The notes below the pieces were generated by a model. The model made no database searches. It had not been told where the DNA came from and worked only from the letters and a program-made list of their open reading frames with translations. A DNA stretch of 64,000 nt, from the NCBI RefSeq assembly GCF_902493135.1, contig NZ_CABUOD010000009.1, positions 62,001 to 126,000 of the forward strand, given 5' to 3'. The position numbers and the translations under genes were made by a program. Each line of letters starts with the position of its first letter. Positions within the stretch are counted from its first letter, which is position 1. Of the stretch, positions 8,663 to 17,748 are shown piece by piece. The DNA comes from an uncultured Parabacteroides sp. GTDB lineage: Bacteria; Bacteroidota; Bacteroidia; Bacteroidales; Tannerellaceae.

Positions 8663-10804
8663 ATGGTAACATCATTTCATACGCTGATTTCCCGTATCCT
8701 GGACATTCCCGCCGGACAGGTGGAACGAACCGTCGGGCTGTTAGGAGAAGGAGCGACAATCCCCTTCATCAGCCGGTACCGCAAAGAGGTGACCGGAGGG
8801 CTGGATGAAGTCCAGATCGGCAACATCAAAGACCAGTTGGACAAGTTGACCGAACTGAAGAAGAGAAAAGAAAGTATCTTATCCTCCATAGAAGAACAAG
8901 GCAAACTGACTCCCGAACTGAAAAAGAGGATCGAGGATTCGTGGGACAGTACCGAGATAGAAGACATTTATCTGCCTTACAAACCCAAACGGGTCACCAA
9001 AGCGGAGATCGCCCGCAAGAAAGGGCTCGAACCTCTTGCCAAAGTCGTGATGATGCAGAACGAAAGAGACCTGTCCGCCCGTGTGGCAGCTTTTGTCAAA
9101 GGGGAAGTGAAGGACGCGGAAGAAGCGTTGCAAGGGGCGCGTGACATCATCGCCGAATGGGTGAATGAGAACGAAGAGGCCCGGGGCGCCGTCCGTAATT
9201 CTTTCTCGCACACGGCGGTTATCACGTCCAAAGTCATCAAAGGAAAAGAGGAAGAAGGCGCCAAGTACCGCGATTATTTCGAATTCAGCGAGCCTTTGAA
9301 CCGTACGAGTTCACACCGCCTGTTGGCCCTGCGCCGAGGGGAAGCGGAAGGTATCCTGCGCGTAGGCATTTCGCCCGACACGACGGGCTGCCTGGACCGT
9401 CTGAAACGCCGTTTCGTGAAAGGACGGGGCGAAGCATCCGAACAGGTATCGATGGCCGTGGACGACTCTTTCAAGCGTTTGTTGAAACCCTCCATCGAAA
9501 CCGAATTTGCCAACCTGAGCAAGGCGAAAGCCGACGAAGAGGCGATCCGTGTATTTGCCGAGAACCTGCGCCAGTTGTTGCTGGCTCCGCCATTGGGACA
9601 GAAGCGCGTGTTGGGTGTCGATCCCGGCTACCGCACGGGTTGCAAGCTGGTTTGCCTCGATGCGCAAGGGACATTGTTGCATAACGAAGCGATCTATCCC
9701 CACCCGCCCAAGAACGAGAAGAGCAAAGCGGCTGCCAAAGTGGCACAATTGGTAGCGACCTATGCTATCGACGCCATCGCAATAGGAAACGGGACGGCCA
9801 GCCGGGAGACGGAACAGTTCATTACCAATATCCGCTACGACCGTAAGGTTCAGGTGTTCGTGGTCAGTGAAAACGGTGCTTCCATTTATTCGGCTTCCAA
9901 GATCGCCCGCGATGAATTTCCGGAGTACGATGTGACGGTCCGTGGCGCCGTCAGCATCGGCCGTCGCCTGATGGACCCGCTTGCCGAGTTGGTCAAGATC
10001 GATCCGAAAAGCATCGGTGTCGGGCAATACCAGCATGACGTCGAGCAGGGCGCCCTGAAAAAGAGCCTCGACCAGACGGTGGAAAGCTGCGTGAACCTGG
10101 TTGGCGTGAACGTCAATACGGCAAGCAAACATCTGCTTACCTATATTTCCGGATTGGGCCCGGCACTGGCACAGAACATTGTCGACTACCGTACCGAACA
10201 CGGGCCTTTCCAGTCCCGCCGCGAGCTGCTGAAAGTGCCCCGCATGGGAGAAAAGGCTTTTGAACAAAGTGCTGGTTTCCTTCGTATCCAAGATGGTGAG
10301 AACCCATTGGACAACTCGGCCGTCCATCCGGAAAGTTATCCGATCGTCGAACTGATGGCAAAGGACTTGAAATGTACTGTCACCGAACTGATCAGCCATA
10401 AAGAACTGAAGAAAAAGCTCGACTTGAAGAAATATGTCACGGATAAAGTCGGAATGCCGACTTTGTTGGATATCATGGAAGAGCTGGACAAGCCGGGACG
10501 CGATCCTCGCCAGACCATCCAAGTATTTTCTTTCGATCCAACGGTGAAGACGATCGAAGACCTGAAAGAAGGGCAAGTGCTGCCGGGTATCGTCACCAAT
10601 ATAACGAATTTCGGCTGTTTCGTCGACGTCGGCATCAAGGAGAACGGGCTGGTTCATATTTCCGAACTGGCAGACCGTTTTATCAGTGATCCGACACAAG
10701 TCGTCTCGATCCATCAACATGTGAAAGTAAAAGTGTTAAGCGTCGACCTCGTTCGCAAACGGGTTCAGCTTTCTATGAAAGGAATAGAAGAAACAATTTC
10801 TTAA
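8663..10804 (+). CDS. tex: Tex-family RNA-binding transcription accessory protein
   Basis: This 713-residue protein has the usual Tex/YhgF architecture. It begins with a helical HTH-like region (about 1-200), followed by a YqgF-type RNase H-like domain that starts at RVLGVDPGYRTGCKLVCLD near residue 315. Helix-hairpin-helix motifs follow (GLGPALAQNIVDYR near residue 500), and a C-terminal S1 RNA-binding domain spans about 637-710 (PGIVTNITNFGCFVDVG). Tex binds RNA and affects transcription fidelity and termination in other bacteria. The gene is six bases before the ybaK-like gene and probably co-transcribed. Length and domains are complete. Confidence 0.95.
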   Translation: MVTSFHTLISRILDIPAGQVERTVGLLGEGATIPFISRYRKEVTGGLDEVQIGNIKDQLDKLTELKKRKESILSSIEEQGKLTPELKKRIEDSWDSTEIEDIYLPYKPKRVTKAEIARKKGLEPLAKVVMMQNERDLSARVAAFVKGEVKDAEEALQGARDIIAEWVNENEEARGAVRNSFSHTAVITSKVIKGKEEEGAKYRDYFEFSEPLNRTSSHRLLALRRGEAEGILRVGISPDTTGCLDRLKRRFVKGRGEASEQVSMAVDDSFKRLLKPSIETEFANLSKAKADEEAIRVFAENLRQLLLAPPLGQKRVLGVDPGYRTGCKLVCLDAQGTLLHNEAIYPHPPKNEKSKAAAKVAQLVATYAIDAIAIGNGTASRETEQFITNIRYDRKVQVFVVSENGASIYSASKIARDEFPEYDVTVRGAVSIGRRLMDPLAELVKIDPKSIGVGQYQHDVEQGALKKSLDQTVESCVNLVGVNVNTASKHLLTYISGLGPALAQNIVDYRTEHGPFQSRRELLKVPRMGEKAFEQSAGFLRIQDGENPLDNSAVHPESYPIVELMAKDLKCTVTELISHKELKKKLDLKKYVTDKVGMPTLLDIMEELDKPGRDPRQTIQVFSFDPTVKTIEDLKEGQVLPGIVTNITNFGCFVDVGIKENGLVHISELADRFISDPTQVVSIHQHVKVKVLSVDLVRKRVQLSMKGIEETIS

Positions 10805-10809
10805 TAGCG

Positions 10810-11292
10810 ATGAAAATCAACAAAACAAACGTAGCACGCCTGCTGGACAAAGCCAAAGTGGCTTACCAGCTGGTTCCATATGAAGTAGATGAAAACGATC
10901 TGAGCGCAACGCACGTTGCCGACCAGTTAGGCGAGAATGTCGCGCAGGTATTCAAGACGCTTGTCCTCCACGGCGACAAAAGCGGCTATTTCGTCTGTGT
11001 CATTCCCGGCGCCGACGAGGTCGATCTGAAAAAGGCCGCCAAAGTCTCCGGCAACAAAAGCTGTGAAATGATACCAGTCAAGGAACTTCTGCCTCTCACC
11101 GGCTACATCCGTGGCGGCTGCTCCCCCATCGGCATGAAAAAGCATTTCCCGACCTACATCCACCACACCGCCGGACAATTCGACCATATCTATGTAAGCG
11201 CCGGACAACGGGGCTTGCAGATCCGGATCACACCGGGGGATTTGATCCGGGAGGCACGGGCGGAGGTGGCGGATGTCATACGTGAAATATGA
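10810..11292 (+). CDS. ybaK: YbaK/EbsC-family aminoacyl-tRNA deacylase
   Basis: This 160-residue protein belongs to the YbaK/ProX deacylase family that hydrolyses mischarged tRNA, classically Cys-tRNA(Pro). The conserved lysine that guides the substrate is probably Lys49 in QVFKTLVLHG. The family features CVIPGADEVDLKKAAK and GCSPIGMKK are intact. It follows tex by six bases and would be translated from the same message. The length matches the stand-alone family, with no ProRS domain attached. Confidence 0.93.
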   Translation: MKINKTNVARLLDKAKVAYQLVPYEVDENDLSATHVADQLGENVAQVFKTLVLHGDKSGYFVCVIPGADEVDLKKAAKVSGNKSCEMIPVKELLPLTGYIRGGCSPIGMKKHFPTYIHHTAGQFDHIYVSAGQRGLQIRITPGDLIREARAEVADVIREI

Positions 11293-11314
11293 ATCAATAC
11301 TGTAAATTATCGAA

Positions 11315-11455
11315 GGTGTGTCAAAAGAAAATCCTGCTTACAATAGACATAATTTAGGCACGGATTTCACGGATTTACACGGATAAATTTATCATCTTTC
11401 CGTGTAATCCGCGTAATCCGTGCTAAAGATCGTGATAAAGGAGTTTTGACACACC
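11315..11455. repeat. Long inverted-repeat element (palindromic, possibly MITE or terminator)
   Basis: Perfect 12-base outer arms GGTGTGTCAAAA (11315-11326) and its complement (11444-11455) bracket an inner imperfect inverted repeat (11353-11383 and 11399-11426). The inner arms carry repeated CACGGATT/ACACGGA phrases. The whole could fold into one long hairpin and could stop transcription from the ybaK side. It contains no coding frame. Confidence 0.7.
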
Positions 11456-11479
11456 GCCTCTTTTCTTCTTTCTTTAATT

Positions 11480-11572
11480 TTATACACCTAAGACGATATC
11501 AGCATCGATATTCAATTTCCGGCTGATCTCACGAACAACTTTCAAAGTCGGCTCGCATTTCTTATTTAATCT
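11480..11572 (-). pseudogene. C-terminal remnant of an HTH (XRE-like) protein
   Basis: Directly after the stop of the downstream lipoprotein gene, the minus strand encodes RLNKKCEPTLKVVREISRK and then LNIDADIVLGV before a stop. This has the spacing of helices 4-5 of an XRE-type DNA-binding domain, like the ends of HigA-type antitoxins. There is no start codon and no N-terminal half, so it appears to be a gene tail left by a rearrangement. Confidence 0.4.
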
Positions 11573-11974
11573 TTAGAACTTCCGGAACGTATATGTTTTC
11601 CCCTCGCGGCTTAAGATCAGTTGCTTGGATTCCAGTTTATCGATTGTATAGGTTTGTTTGGAAGAATTCCAATCGGTATAGGGCAGGAATTTACTGATCG
11701 GCCCCGGATTGTTCTCCAATTCCAGCAGCAATGTTTTTTCACCTTCCAACGTGTTGTAGCCATATTGATGGCGGAAAGAGTCGATTTCCGTAACGTACAC
11801 CTGGTACATAAACAAAGAATGTTCAAAATTAAAATAAACCGTATCGACATTCTGCACGTCACCGCTTGCTTCTACCTTCTGTAATTGCCATTTACCGAAC
11901 AACTTGGATTCCGTGTCCTTGCTGCACGAGACGAACAGGATCACACAAAATGCTATCAATATATTTCTAACCAT
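11573..11974 (-). CDS. Small lipocalin-like lipoprotein
   Basis: The 133-residue protein has a lipoprotein signal (ILIAFCVILFVSCSKD, lipidated Cys at 17). The mature part opens with LFGKWQLQKVE and consists of alternating beta strands ending in LILSREGKTYTFRKF. This layout matches the lipocalin-like domain proteins common in Bacteroidetes (start of barrel at the GKWxL motif). It is expected to be anchored in the cell envelope; a ligand is not identifiable. It stands alone between a decayed HTH fragment and a divergent GH43 gene. Confidence 0.7.
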   Translation of the reverse strand: MVRNILIAFCVILFVSCSKDTESKLFGKWQLQKVEASGDVQNVDTVYFNFEHSLFMYQVYVTEIDSFRHQYGYNTLEGEKTLLLELENNPGPISKFLPYTDWNSSKQTYTIDKLESKQLILSREGKTYTFRKF

Positions 11975-12028
11975 ACTCTTTTTCTGCTTAAATCGGACAT
12001 CAAAGGAAAGGAAATAATTTCAAATTTG

Positions 12029-12036
12029 TATATTTG
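12029..12036 (+). promoter_or_regulatory. -7 box upstream of the GH43 gene
   Basis: TATATTTG fits TAnnTTTG and lies 39 bases before the ATG at 12076. A clear -33 box is not seen. Confidence 0.4.
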
Positions 12037-12075
12037 CTGTCATTTATTATGTGTTTTTAATTTTATAGACAATCT

Positions 12076-13188
12076 ATGAGACAAATGAAACAATTTGTAG
12101 TACTGCTTTCAGCGGTATTTACTTTTTCTTCCTGCGTACACAAAGTGCAGAAGGAACAACAGGAAAAAAGTATCGTGCATACCAATCCCCTTCCCGTACA
12201 GTTTGGTGATCCGTATGTATTGCTGGCTTCGGACGGCATATACTATATGTATGGAACAGGCGGAGGCGCCGTCGACGGCTTCAGTGTGTATTCCTCTCCC
12301 GACTTGGCCAACTGGAAAGCCGAAGGACAGGTATTCCGGGGTAACGTTCCGGGATCATGGGGAGTCGCCAACTTCTGGGCCCCGGAGGTGTATGAACGGG
12401 GTGGCAAGTTCTATATGCTGTACAGTGCCGACTGGAAAGAAAATCCGACAAATGAACTGGAAAATTTCCGTATCGGAGTGGCTGTTGCCGACAAGCCGAC
12501 AGGACCTTTCAAGGAATTATCCGACAAACCTTTGTTTGATCCGGGCTATCCGGTTATCGACGGGAACCTGATCGACGATGAGGATGGACGGACCTATCTG
12601 TATTTTTCCCGTTGTTGCTACAAACATCCGGTGGAAAGCGAAATTGCCGAACAGGCTAAAAAAGAAGGGAAGTTCGACGAGATAGAGGAAAGCTGGATAT
12701 ATGGCATCGAGGTAAAGCCGGATTTGACAGAAGTGATCGGTGAACCGGTCCTGCTGCTCCGTCCGCCAGTAAAACTGGACGACACGCAATCCGAATGGGA
12801 AAGCCGCTCCGTTACTTCCGGTGAGATCAACCGCCGTTGGACGGAAGGCCCTTATACATTGAAAAAGGGCGATACCTACTATATGATGTATTCGGCCAAT
12901 TATTACAAAGGCAAGAATTATGCTGTCGGCTATGCAACGGCAAAAAGTCCGCTCGGCCCGTTTGTCAAATCGAACGACAACCCGGTACTTCAAAAGAATG
13001 TGGAGCAGGGAGGCATCGTTACCGGTACGGGGCATAACAGCGTGACCTGGTCGAAAGACGGCAAGCAGATGTATTGCGTTTACCACGGCTACACCCAGAA
13101 AACAGGAAACGAGCGGGTTGTCTTTATCGACAAGATGGGAATCGATGAGAACGGCAAGCTCTATGTGGAAGGACCGAACGCGGAGTAA
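12076..13188 (+). CDS. Glycoside hydrolase family 43 lipoprotein
   Basis: This 370-residue enzyme has a lipoprotein signal ending at Cys20 (FTFSSC) and then a five-bladed propeller of GH43 type. The three catalytic acids are readable: Asp45 in GDPYVL (base), Asp162 in VIDGNLIDDEDG (pKa modulator) and Glu257 in TEGPYTLKKG (acid). GH43 enzymes are mostly beta-xylosidases, alpha-L-arabinofuranosidases or related exo-enzymes acting on plant polysaccharides. No SusCD pair or other glycan genes adjoin it, so the substrate is uncertain. An alternative start at the second Met (12085) would also keep the signal peptide. Confidence 0.92.
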   Translation: MRQMKQFVVLLSAVFTFSSCVHKVQKEQQEKSIVHTNPLPVQFGDPYVLLASDGIYYMYGTGGGAVDGFSVYSSPDLANWKAEGQVFRGNVPGSWGVANFWAPEVYERGGKFYMLYSADWKENPTNELENFRIGVAVADKPTGPFKELSDKPLFDPGYPVIDGNLIDDEDGRTYLYFSRCCYKHPVESEIAEQAKKEGKFDEIEESWIYGIEVKPDLTEVIGEPVLLLRPPVKLDDTQSEWESRSVTSGEINRRWTEGPYTLKKGDTYYMMYSANYYKGKNYAVGYATAKSPLGPFVKSNDNPVLQKNVEQGGIVTGTGHNSVTWSKDGKQMYCVYHGYTQKTGNERVVFIDKMGIDENGKLYVEGPNAE

Positions 13189-13272
13189 ATTAAAAATTAA
13201 GAATTAAGAATTAAGAATTAAAAAATTACGGTCGATGATATTTTTTAATTCTTAATTCTTAATTTTTAATTT
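13188..13272. terminator. AT-rich inverted repeat between convergent genes
   Basis: Arms made of repeated AATTAAG units (13188-13215 and the complement ending near 13272) form a long AT-rich hairpin between the GH43 stop and the hisB stop. Its position between two converging genes suggests a bidirectional terminator. The same unit recurs at 16735-16775. Confidence 0.5.
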
Positions 13273-14398
13273 ACAAAGCCCCCTTTGTACTCGGCAGTTC
13301 AAACCTGTAGATGTCGCGGCGGATAGCCATCTTGATGGAGCGGGCCAAAGCCTTGAAGATTCCTTCGATCTTATGGTGCTCGTTTGTGCCTTCCGCTTTA
13401 ATGTTCAGGTTCATGCGGGCGGCATCGCTCAGGCTTTTAAAGAAATGCAGGAACATTTCGGTCGGCATATCCCCTACTTTCTCACGGTGAAAGGCTGCAT
13501 CCCAGACTAACCAGGGACGTCCGCCGAAATCAAGCGCCACACTGCACAGGCAATCGTCCATCGGCAGGCAGTAACCGTAGCGTTCGATCCCCCTCTTGTC
13601 GCCTAAAGCCTTTAACAAAGCTTCTCCAAGCGCAATAGCCGTATCCTCTATCGTATGATGTTCGTCTACTTCCAGATCCCCTTTCACCCGTACCGTCAAA
13701 TCGATACCCGAATGTTTTCCGATCTGGTCGAGCATATGGTCGAAGAAGCCGAGACCGGTGGAAATCTCCGTCCGTCCATGTCCGTCCAGATTCACTTCCA
13801 CTAAAATATCCGTCTCCTTTGTCGTACGTCGGATAGTGGCCCGGCGTTCTCCGGCAAAAAGATATTCCGTGATCCGGTCCCAATCATCTGTAATCAGGAC
13901 GGGAGAAATAGCCGTATTCTCCGTGAGCAACTGTCGCGCCTCGTCGTCATCCGGACGAAGCCATATCCCTTTTGCCCCTAAATTGGCCGCCAGCTGCATA
14001 TCCGTCAGCCGGTCACCTATCACGTAACTGTTTGCCAGGTCATATTCGCCGGACAGATAGCGGCCTAACATACCTGTACGGGGTTTCCGGTTCGGAGAGT
14101 TTTCTTCCGGAAAAGAACGGTCGATCAGGATATCGTCGAAACGGATCCCCTCGCCTTCCAAGGTCTTCAACATCTTGTCGTGTGCCGGCCAGAAAGTGTC
14201 TTCCGGAAAGGAATCCGTACCCAAACCGTCCTGGTTCGTCACCATCACAAACTCGAAATCCAACTGTTTACGGATAAAGTACAGGTTACGGAACACCTTC
14301 GGATAAAACACTAACTTCTCCAGGCTGTCCAGCTGATAGTCCACCGGCGGCTCTATCACAAGCGTTCCGTCCCGGTCTATAAATAAGGCTCTTTTCAT
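13271..14398 (-). CDS. hisB: Bifunctional histidinol-phosphatase / imidazoleglycerol-phosphate dehydratase
   Basis: The 375-residue protein carries out steps 6 and 8 of histidine synthesis. The N-terminal half (1-165) is a HAD phosphatase with the nucleophile motif FIDRDGTLV at residues 6-14 and GDRLTDMQLA later. The C-terminal half (about 183-375) is the dehydratase, with metal-binding histidine motifs EHHTIEDTAIALGE and EHHKIEGIFKALA. The fusion is the same arrangement known from enterobacteria. It is the last gene of the hisG-hisD-hisC-hisB unit, 11 bases after hisC. Confidence 0.97.
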   Translation of the reverse strand: MKRALFIDRDGTLVIEPPVDYQLDSLEKLVFYPKVFRNLYFIRKQLDFEFVMVTNQDGLGTDSFPEDTFWPAHDKMLKTLEGEGIRFDDILIDRSFPEENSPNRKPRTGMLGRYLSGEYDLANSYVIGDRLTDMQLAANLGAKGIWLRPDDDEARQLLTENTAISPVLITDDWDRITEYLFAGERRATIRRTTKETDILVEVNLDGHGRTEISTGLGFFDHMLDQIGKHSGIDLTVRVKGDLEVDEHHTIEDTAIALGEALLKALGDKRGIERYGYCLPMDDCLCSVALDFGGRPWLVWDAAFHREKVGDMPTEMFLHFFKSLSDAARMNLNIKAEGTNEHHKIEGIFKALARSIKMAIRRDIYRFELPSTKGAL

Positions 14399-14409
14399 TT
14401 CATAAATCT

Positions 14410-15441
14410 TTACATTTTTTTAAGCGCTTCGAGCAAAGCATCGTTTTCATCCGGCTTGCCGACCGTGATGCGAAGGCAGCCATTACACATGGTCACATTT
14501 GTCCGGTTACGGACGATAATACCCTGTCTGACCAGATTTTTATAGATCGTATCGGCATTCGTCACTTCGACCAGGACAAAATTTGCATCCGTAGGATAAA
14601 TCTTGCGCACGCAGTTCAACTCCGGCAGTACGGCCTGCAGACGAATCCGCTCGGAAAGGATCGAACGAAGCTGTTTTTCCATCTGTTCCTTGTTTTCAAG
14701 TACATACAAGGCACGTTCCTGAGTCAGCAGATTTACATTGTACGGGTATTTGATCTTATTGAGGATCGCAATGATTTCGGGAGAAGCAAAAGCCATTCCC
14801 AGCCGGATTCCGGCAGCCCCCCACGCTTTGGACATGGTTTGCAGGACGATCAGATTCGGGAATTTATCCAACTCGCCTAAGAAAGAAGGCTCGATGGAGA
14901 AATCGACATAAGCCTCGTCAATCACAACGATCCCCTGGAAAGTATTCAATACTTTGTAAAGGCGGTCACGGCTCAGGTTATTTCCTGTCGGGTTGTTGGG
15001 AGAACACAGGAATATCACCTTCACCCAGTCGTTTGCCGCTTCCAGAAGGCTGTCGGTATCCAGGTCGAACTTTTCGTCCAGCTTGATCTTCCGGAACTCT
15101 ACGTTATTGACATTGGCCGCGACTTCATACATGCCGTAGGAAGGCGCGATGCTTACGATGCTGTCGATAGACGGTTCGCAAAACGCACGGATAATCAGAT
15201 CGATCGGTTCGTCACTTCCGTTCCCCAGAAAGATAGACTCGCGTTTCACCCCTTTGATCTCCGCAATCTTCTTCTTCAGTTCCCATTGCAAAGGATCGGG
15301 ATAGCGGTTGTACGGTCTGTTAAACGGGTTTTCGTTTGCATCCAGGAAAACGGAGGCATTACCTTGAAACTCATCTCTGGCAGACGAGTAGGGCTTCATG
15401 TTCCAGACATTGGGTCTGACTAAATCTTTTAAGTCTTTCAT
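14410..15441 (-). CDS. hisC: Histidinol-phosphate aminotransferase
   Basis: This 343-residue class I/II aminotransferase converts imidazole acetol-phosphate to histidinol-phosphate. The PLP-binding lysine is Lys205 in TMSKAWGAAGIRLG. Other family marks are FLGNGSDEPIDLI (phosphate site) and CSPNNPTGN. It overlaps the hisD stop by four bases, so translation is probably coupled. Length and motifs are complete. Confidence 0.97.
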   Translation of the reverse strand: MKDLKDLVRPNVWNMKPYSSARDEFQGNASVFLDANENPFNRPYNRYPDPLQWELKKKIAEIKGVKRESIFLGNGSDEPIDLIIRAFCEPSIDSIVSIAPSYGMYEVAANVNNVEFRKIKLDEKFDLDTDSLLEAANDWVKVIFLCSPNNPTGNNLSRDRLYKVLNTFQGIVVIDEAYVDFSIEPSFLGELDKFPNLIVLQTMSKAWGAAGIRLGMAFASPEIIAILNKIKYPYNVNLLTQERALYVLENKEQMEKQLRSILSERIRLQAVLPELNCVRKIYPTDANFVLVEVTNADTIYKNLVRQGIIVRNRTNVTMCNGCLRITVGKPDENDALLEALKKM

Positions 15442-16727
15442 AATGTGTTCAATCTGATTGTTACTGCATTCTTGTGCGCATCCAGCTGCTCGTTGGCCGC
15501 CATTGTCCGGATCGTCCCGCCCAACAGCCGGATGCCGTCGGCCGTGATCTCCTGGAACGTGATCTTCTTGATGAAGCTGTCCAGGTTCACGCCACTGTAG
15601 GCTTTTGCATATCCGTTGGTCGGCAACGTATGGTTCGTACCGGAAGCGTAGTCGCCAGCGCTTTCCGGCGTATAGGGTCCCATGAAGACACTGCCTGCAT
15701 TTTCGACCTGCCCGGCAATATCTGCATAATCGGTCGTCTGGATAATCAGATGCTCCGGAGCGTACAGGTTGGTGAAGTCGATCACTTCCTGTTTATCCTT
15801 CAGCACGATAAGACGGCTGTGGCTCAACGATTTTTCCGTGATCTCCTTACGGGGCAGCCGGTCCAGCTGTTCCCGGATCGCTTGCATGACCGGTTCGACG
15901 ATGCTTTCGGATGCCGTCACCAGCATGGCCTGGCTGTCCACTCCATGTTCCGCCTGGGAAAGGAAATCCGCGGCGATAAAGGCGGGATTGGCCGATTCGT
16001 CCGCAATCACTTCCACTTCGGAAGGACCGGCAGGCATGTCGATGGCCACCTCTTTCAGGCTGACCAACTGTTTGGCCGCCGTCACATACTGGTTACCGGG
16101 ACCGAATATCTTATAGACCTTCGGAACCGATTCCGTTCCGTAGGCCATCGCCGCTATGGCCTGGATACCTCCTGCCTTGAATATCTTGCTGACGCCTGCC
16201 GTTTCCGCGGCAAACAGGATGGCGGGGTGTACCTTTCCATCCCTGCCCGGAGGCGTACAAAGCACGATTTCCTTACAGCCGGCAATACGTGCCGGGACAG
16301 CCAACATCAGGACGGTAGAGAAAAGAGGAGCCGTTCCGCCGGGAATGTATAAACCGACTTTTTCTATCGCTACCGCTTTCTGCCAGCAGGTGACACCGGG
16401 TGTCGTCTCTACCTTCTTTCCCGTAAAACGCTGTGAGGCGTGAAATATCTCTATATTGTTCTTTGCTTGACAGATAGCCTGCTTCAGGTCTTCGGGCACG
16501 AGCTCCTTTGCTTCCGCTAATTCCTGTTCTGAAACCTGCAACCTTTTGAAGGTAGCGGGATCTATCTTGTCGAACTTCTCCTCATACCGGATAACGGCGG
16601 CATCTCCTCCCTCCCGGACTTCATCCAGCACCGTGCGAACCGTATCGAACAGTGTCGTGACATCCAGCGCCGGACGCTGGGCCAATGAGGCCCATTTTTC
16701 TCTTGACGGATATTTGATTACTTCCAC
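15438..16727 (-). CDS. hisD: Histidinol dehydrogenase
   Basis: This 429-residue zinc enzyme catalyses the last two oxidations of histidine synthesis with NAD+. Recognisable sites are GLYIPGGTAPLFSTVLMLA, the zinc-binding region SQAEHGVDSQAML, and the catalytic pair in YAPEHLIIQ. The normal family length is about 430. It is second in the operon, 59 bases after hisG; the gap contains AATTAAG repeats. It overlaps hisC by four bases. Confidence 0.97.
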   Translation of the reverse strand: MEVIKYPSREKWASLAQRPALDVTTLFDTVRTVLDEVREGGDAAVIRYEEKFDKIDPATFKRLQVSEQELAEAKELVPEDLKQAICQAKNNIEIFHASQRFTGKKVETTPGVTCWQKAVAIEKVGLYIPGGTAPLFSTVLMLAVPARIAGCKEIVLCTPPGRDGKVHPAILFAAETAGVSKIFKAGGIQAIAAMAYGTESVPKVYKIFGPGNQYVTAAKQLVSLKEVAIDMPAGPSEVEVIADESANPAFIAADFLSQAEHGVDSQAMLVTASESIVEPVMQAIREQLDRLPRKEITEKSLSHSRLIVLKDKQEVIDFTNLYAPEHLIIQTTDYADIAGQVENAGSVFMGPYTPESAGDYASGTNHTLPTNGYAKAYSGVNLDSFIKKITFQEITADGIRLLGGTIRTMAANEQLDAHKNAVTIRLNTL

Positions 16728-16734
16728 TTTATAA

Positions 16735-16775
16735 ATTAAAAATTAAGAATTAAGAATTAAAAAATTAAGAGGTAA
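16735..16775. repeat. AATTAAG repeat in the hisG-hisD gap
   Basis: A run of AATTAAG-like units fills the space between hisG and hisD. It is nearly identical to the left arm of the repeat at 13188-13215. Role unknown; it could affect RNA processing between the two genes. Confidence 0.5.
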
Positions 16776-16786
16776 TACTTATTAAT

Positions 16787-17638
16787 TTACAAAATCATTT
16801 TCTCGATCGGCAGCACCAATATGCCTTCCGCTCCCAACGATTTCAGTTTACCGATGATTTCCCAGAAATGTTTCTCCGCTATGACAGATTGGACAGACAC
16901 CCAGTTCCCGTCGGCAAGCGGCGTGATGGTCGGGCTCTTCATGCCCGGCAGCACTTCTATGATCTCGTCCATCTTGTCTTTCGGAGCGTTCAGCAATACA
17001 TATTTCTTGCCTTCCGCTACCTGGATCGCTTCGAAACGGAACAAGAGTTCGTCCAGGATAGCCTGTTTTTCATCCGACAGATTGTTGTTGGCAATCAACA
17101 GGGCTTCGCTCTGCATGATGACTTCCACTTCTTTGAGCTGATTGCTCACCAGTGTGCTGCCGGAGCTGACGATATCGAAAATCGCATCCGCGAGGCCGAT
17201 ACCCGGCGCAATTTCCACAGACCCGCTGATTACGTGAAGGTCTGCTTTCACTCCCTTTTCAGCCAGATAAGCCTTCAGTATTTCCGGATAGGAAGTTGCG
17301 ATCGTTTTTCCGGCGAACCATTCCACCCCCTGATAATCTTCATCTTTCGGAATGGCGAGTGAAAGACGGCATTTGCTGAATCCTAAACGTTTGATCAGCT
17401 TGGCCTCCTGCCCTTTCTCCACATATTCGTTTTCGCCTACGATACCGACGTCGGCAACGCCATTGGCAACTGATTGCGGGATATCGTCATCGCGCAGGAA
17501 TAAGACTTCTACCGGGAATCCTTTTGCCGACAACAGCAAAATACGTTTTCCCCTGTTCAGTTTGATACCGGCTTCTTCCAAGAGAAGCATTGTTTCATCG
17601 TAAAGACGACCTTTAGATTGTACTGCAATTCGTAACAT
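16787..17638 (-). CDS. hisG: ATP phosphoribosyltransferase, long (HisG-L) form
   Basis: This 283-residue enzyme catalyses the first and feedback-controlled step of histidine synthesis (ATP + PRPP). The catalytic core spans about 1-205 (LRIAVQSKGRLYDETMLLLE and the PRPP loop DIVSSGSTLVSNQL). A C-terminal ACT-like regulatory domain follows (about 210-283, LPGMKSPTITPL), so no separate HisZ is needed and histidine should inhibit it directly. It is the first gene of hisGDCB. Transcription into it passes a His-rich leader peptide and a terminator hairpin, described separately. Confidence 0.97.
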   Translation of the reverse strand: MLRIAVQSKGRLYDETMLLLEEAGIKLNRGKRILLLSAKGFPVEVLFLRDDDIPQSVANGVADVGIVGENEYVEKGQEAKLIKRLGFSKCRLSLAIPKDEDYQGVEWFAGKTIATSYPEILKAYLAEKGVKADLHVISGSVEIAPGIGLADAIFDIVSSGSTLVSNQLKEVEVIMQSEALLIANNNLSDEKQAILDELLFRFEAIQVAEGKKYVLLNAPKDKMDEIIEVLPGMKSPTITPLADGNWVSVQSVIAEKHFWEIIGKLKSLGAEGILVLPIEKMIL

Positions 17639-17661
17639 GTTTATTTTGTTTGTATATATTT

Positions 17662-17705
17662 TTCCAAAAACAAAATAAGGCCTACCGTAAACGGCAAGCC
17701 TTATT
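17662..17705 (-). terminator. Attenuator-type terminator before hisG
   Basis: On the minus strand AATAAGGC (from 17705) pairs with GCCTTATT-type sequence ending at 17674, with an inner CCG/CGG stem and TTTA loop. A T-rich run TTTTGTTTTTGG follows at 17673-17662. It lies between the His leader peptide and hisG, so it is placed to end transcription when histidine is plentiful. Confidence 0.75.
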
Positions 17706-17748
17706 CATTTATATTAATATGTTCCTACATACCACACAGCCCACCGAA

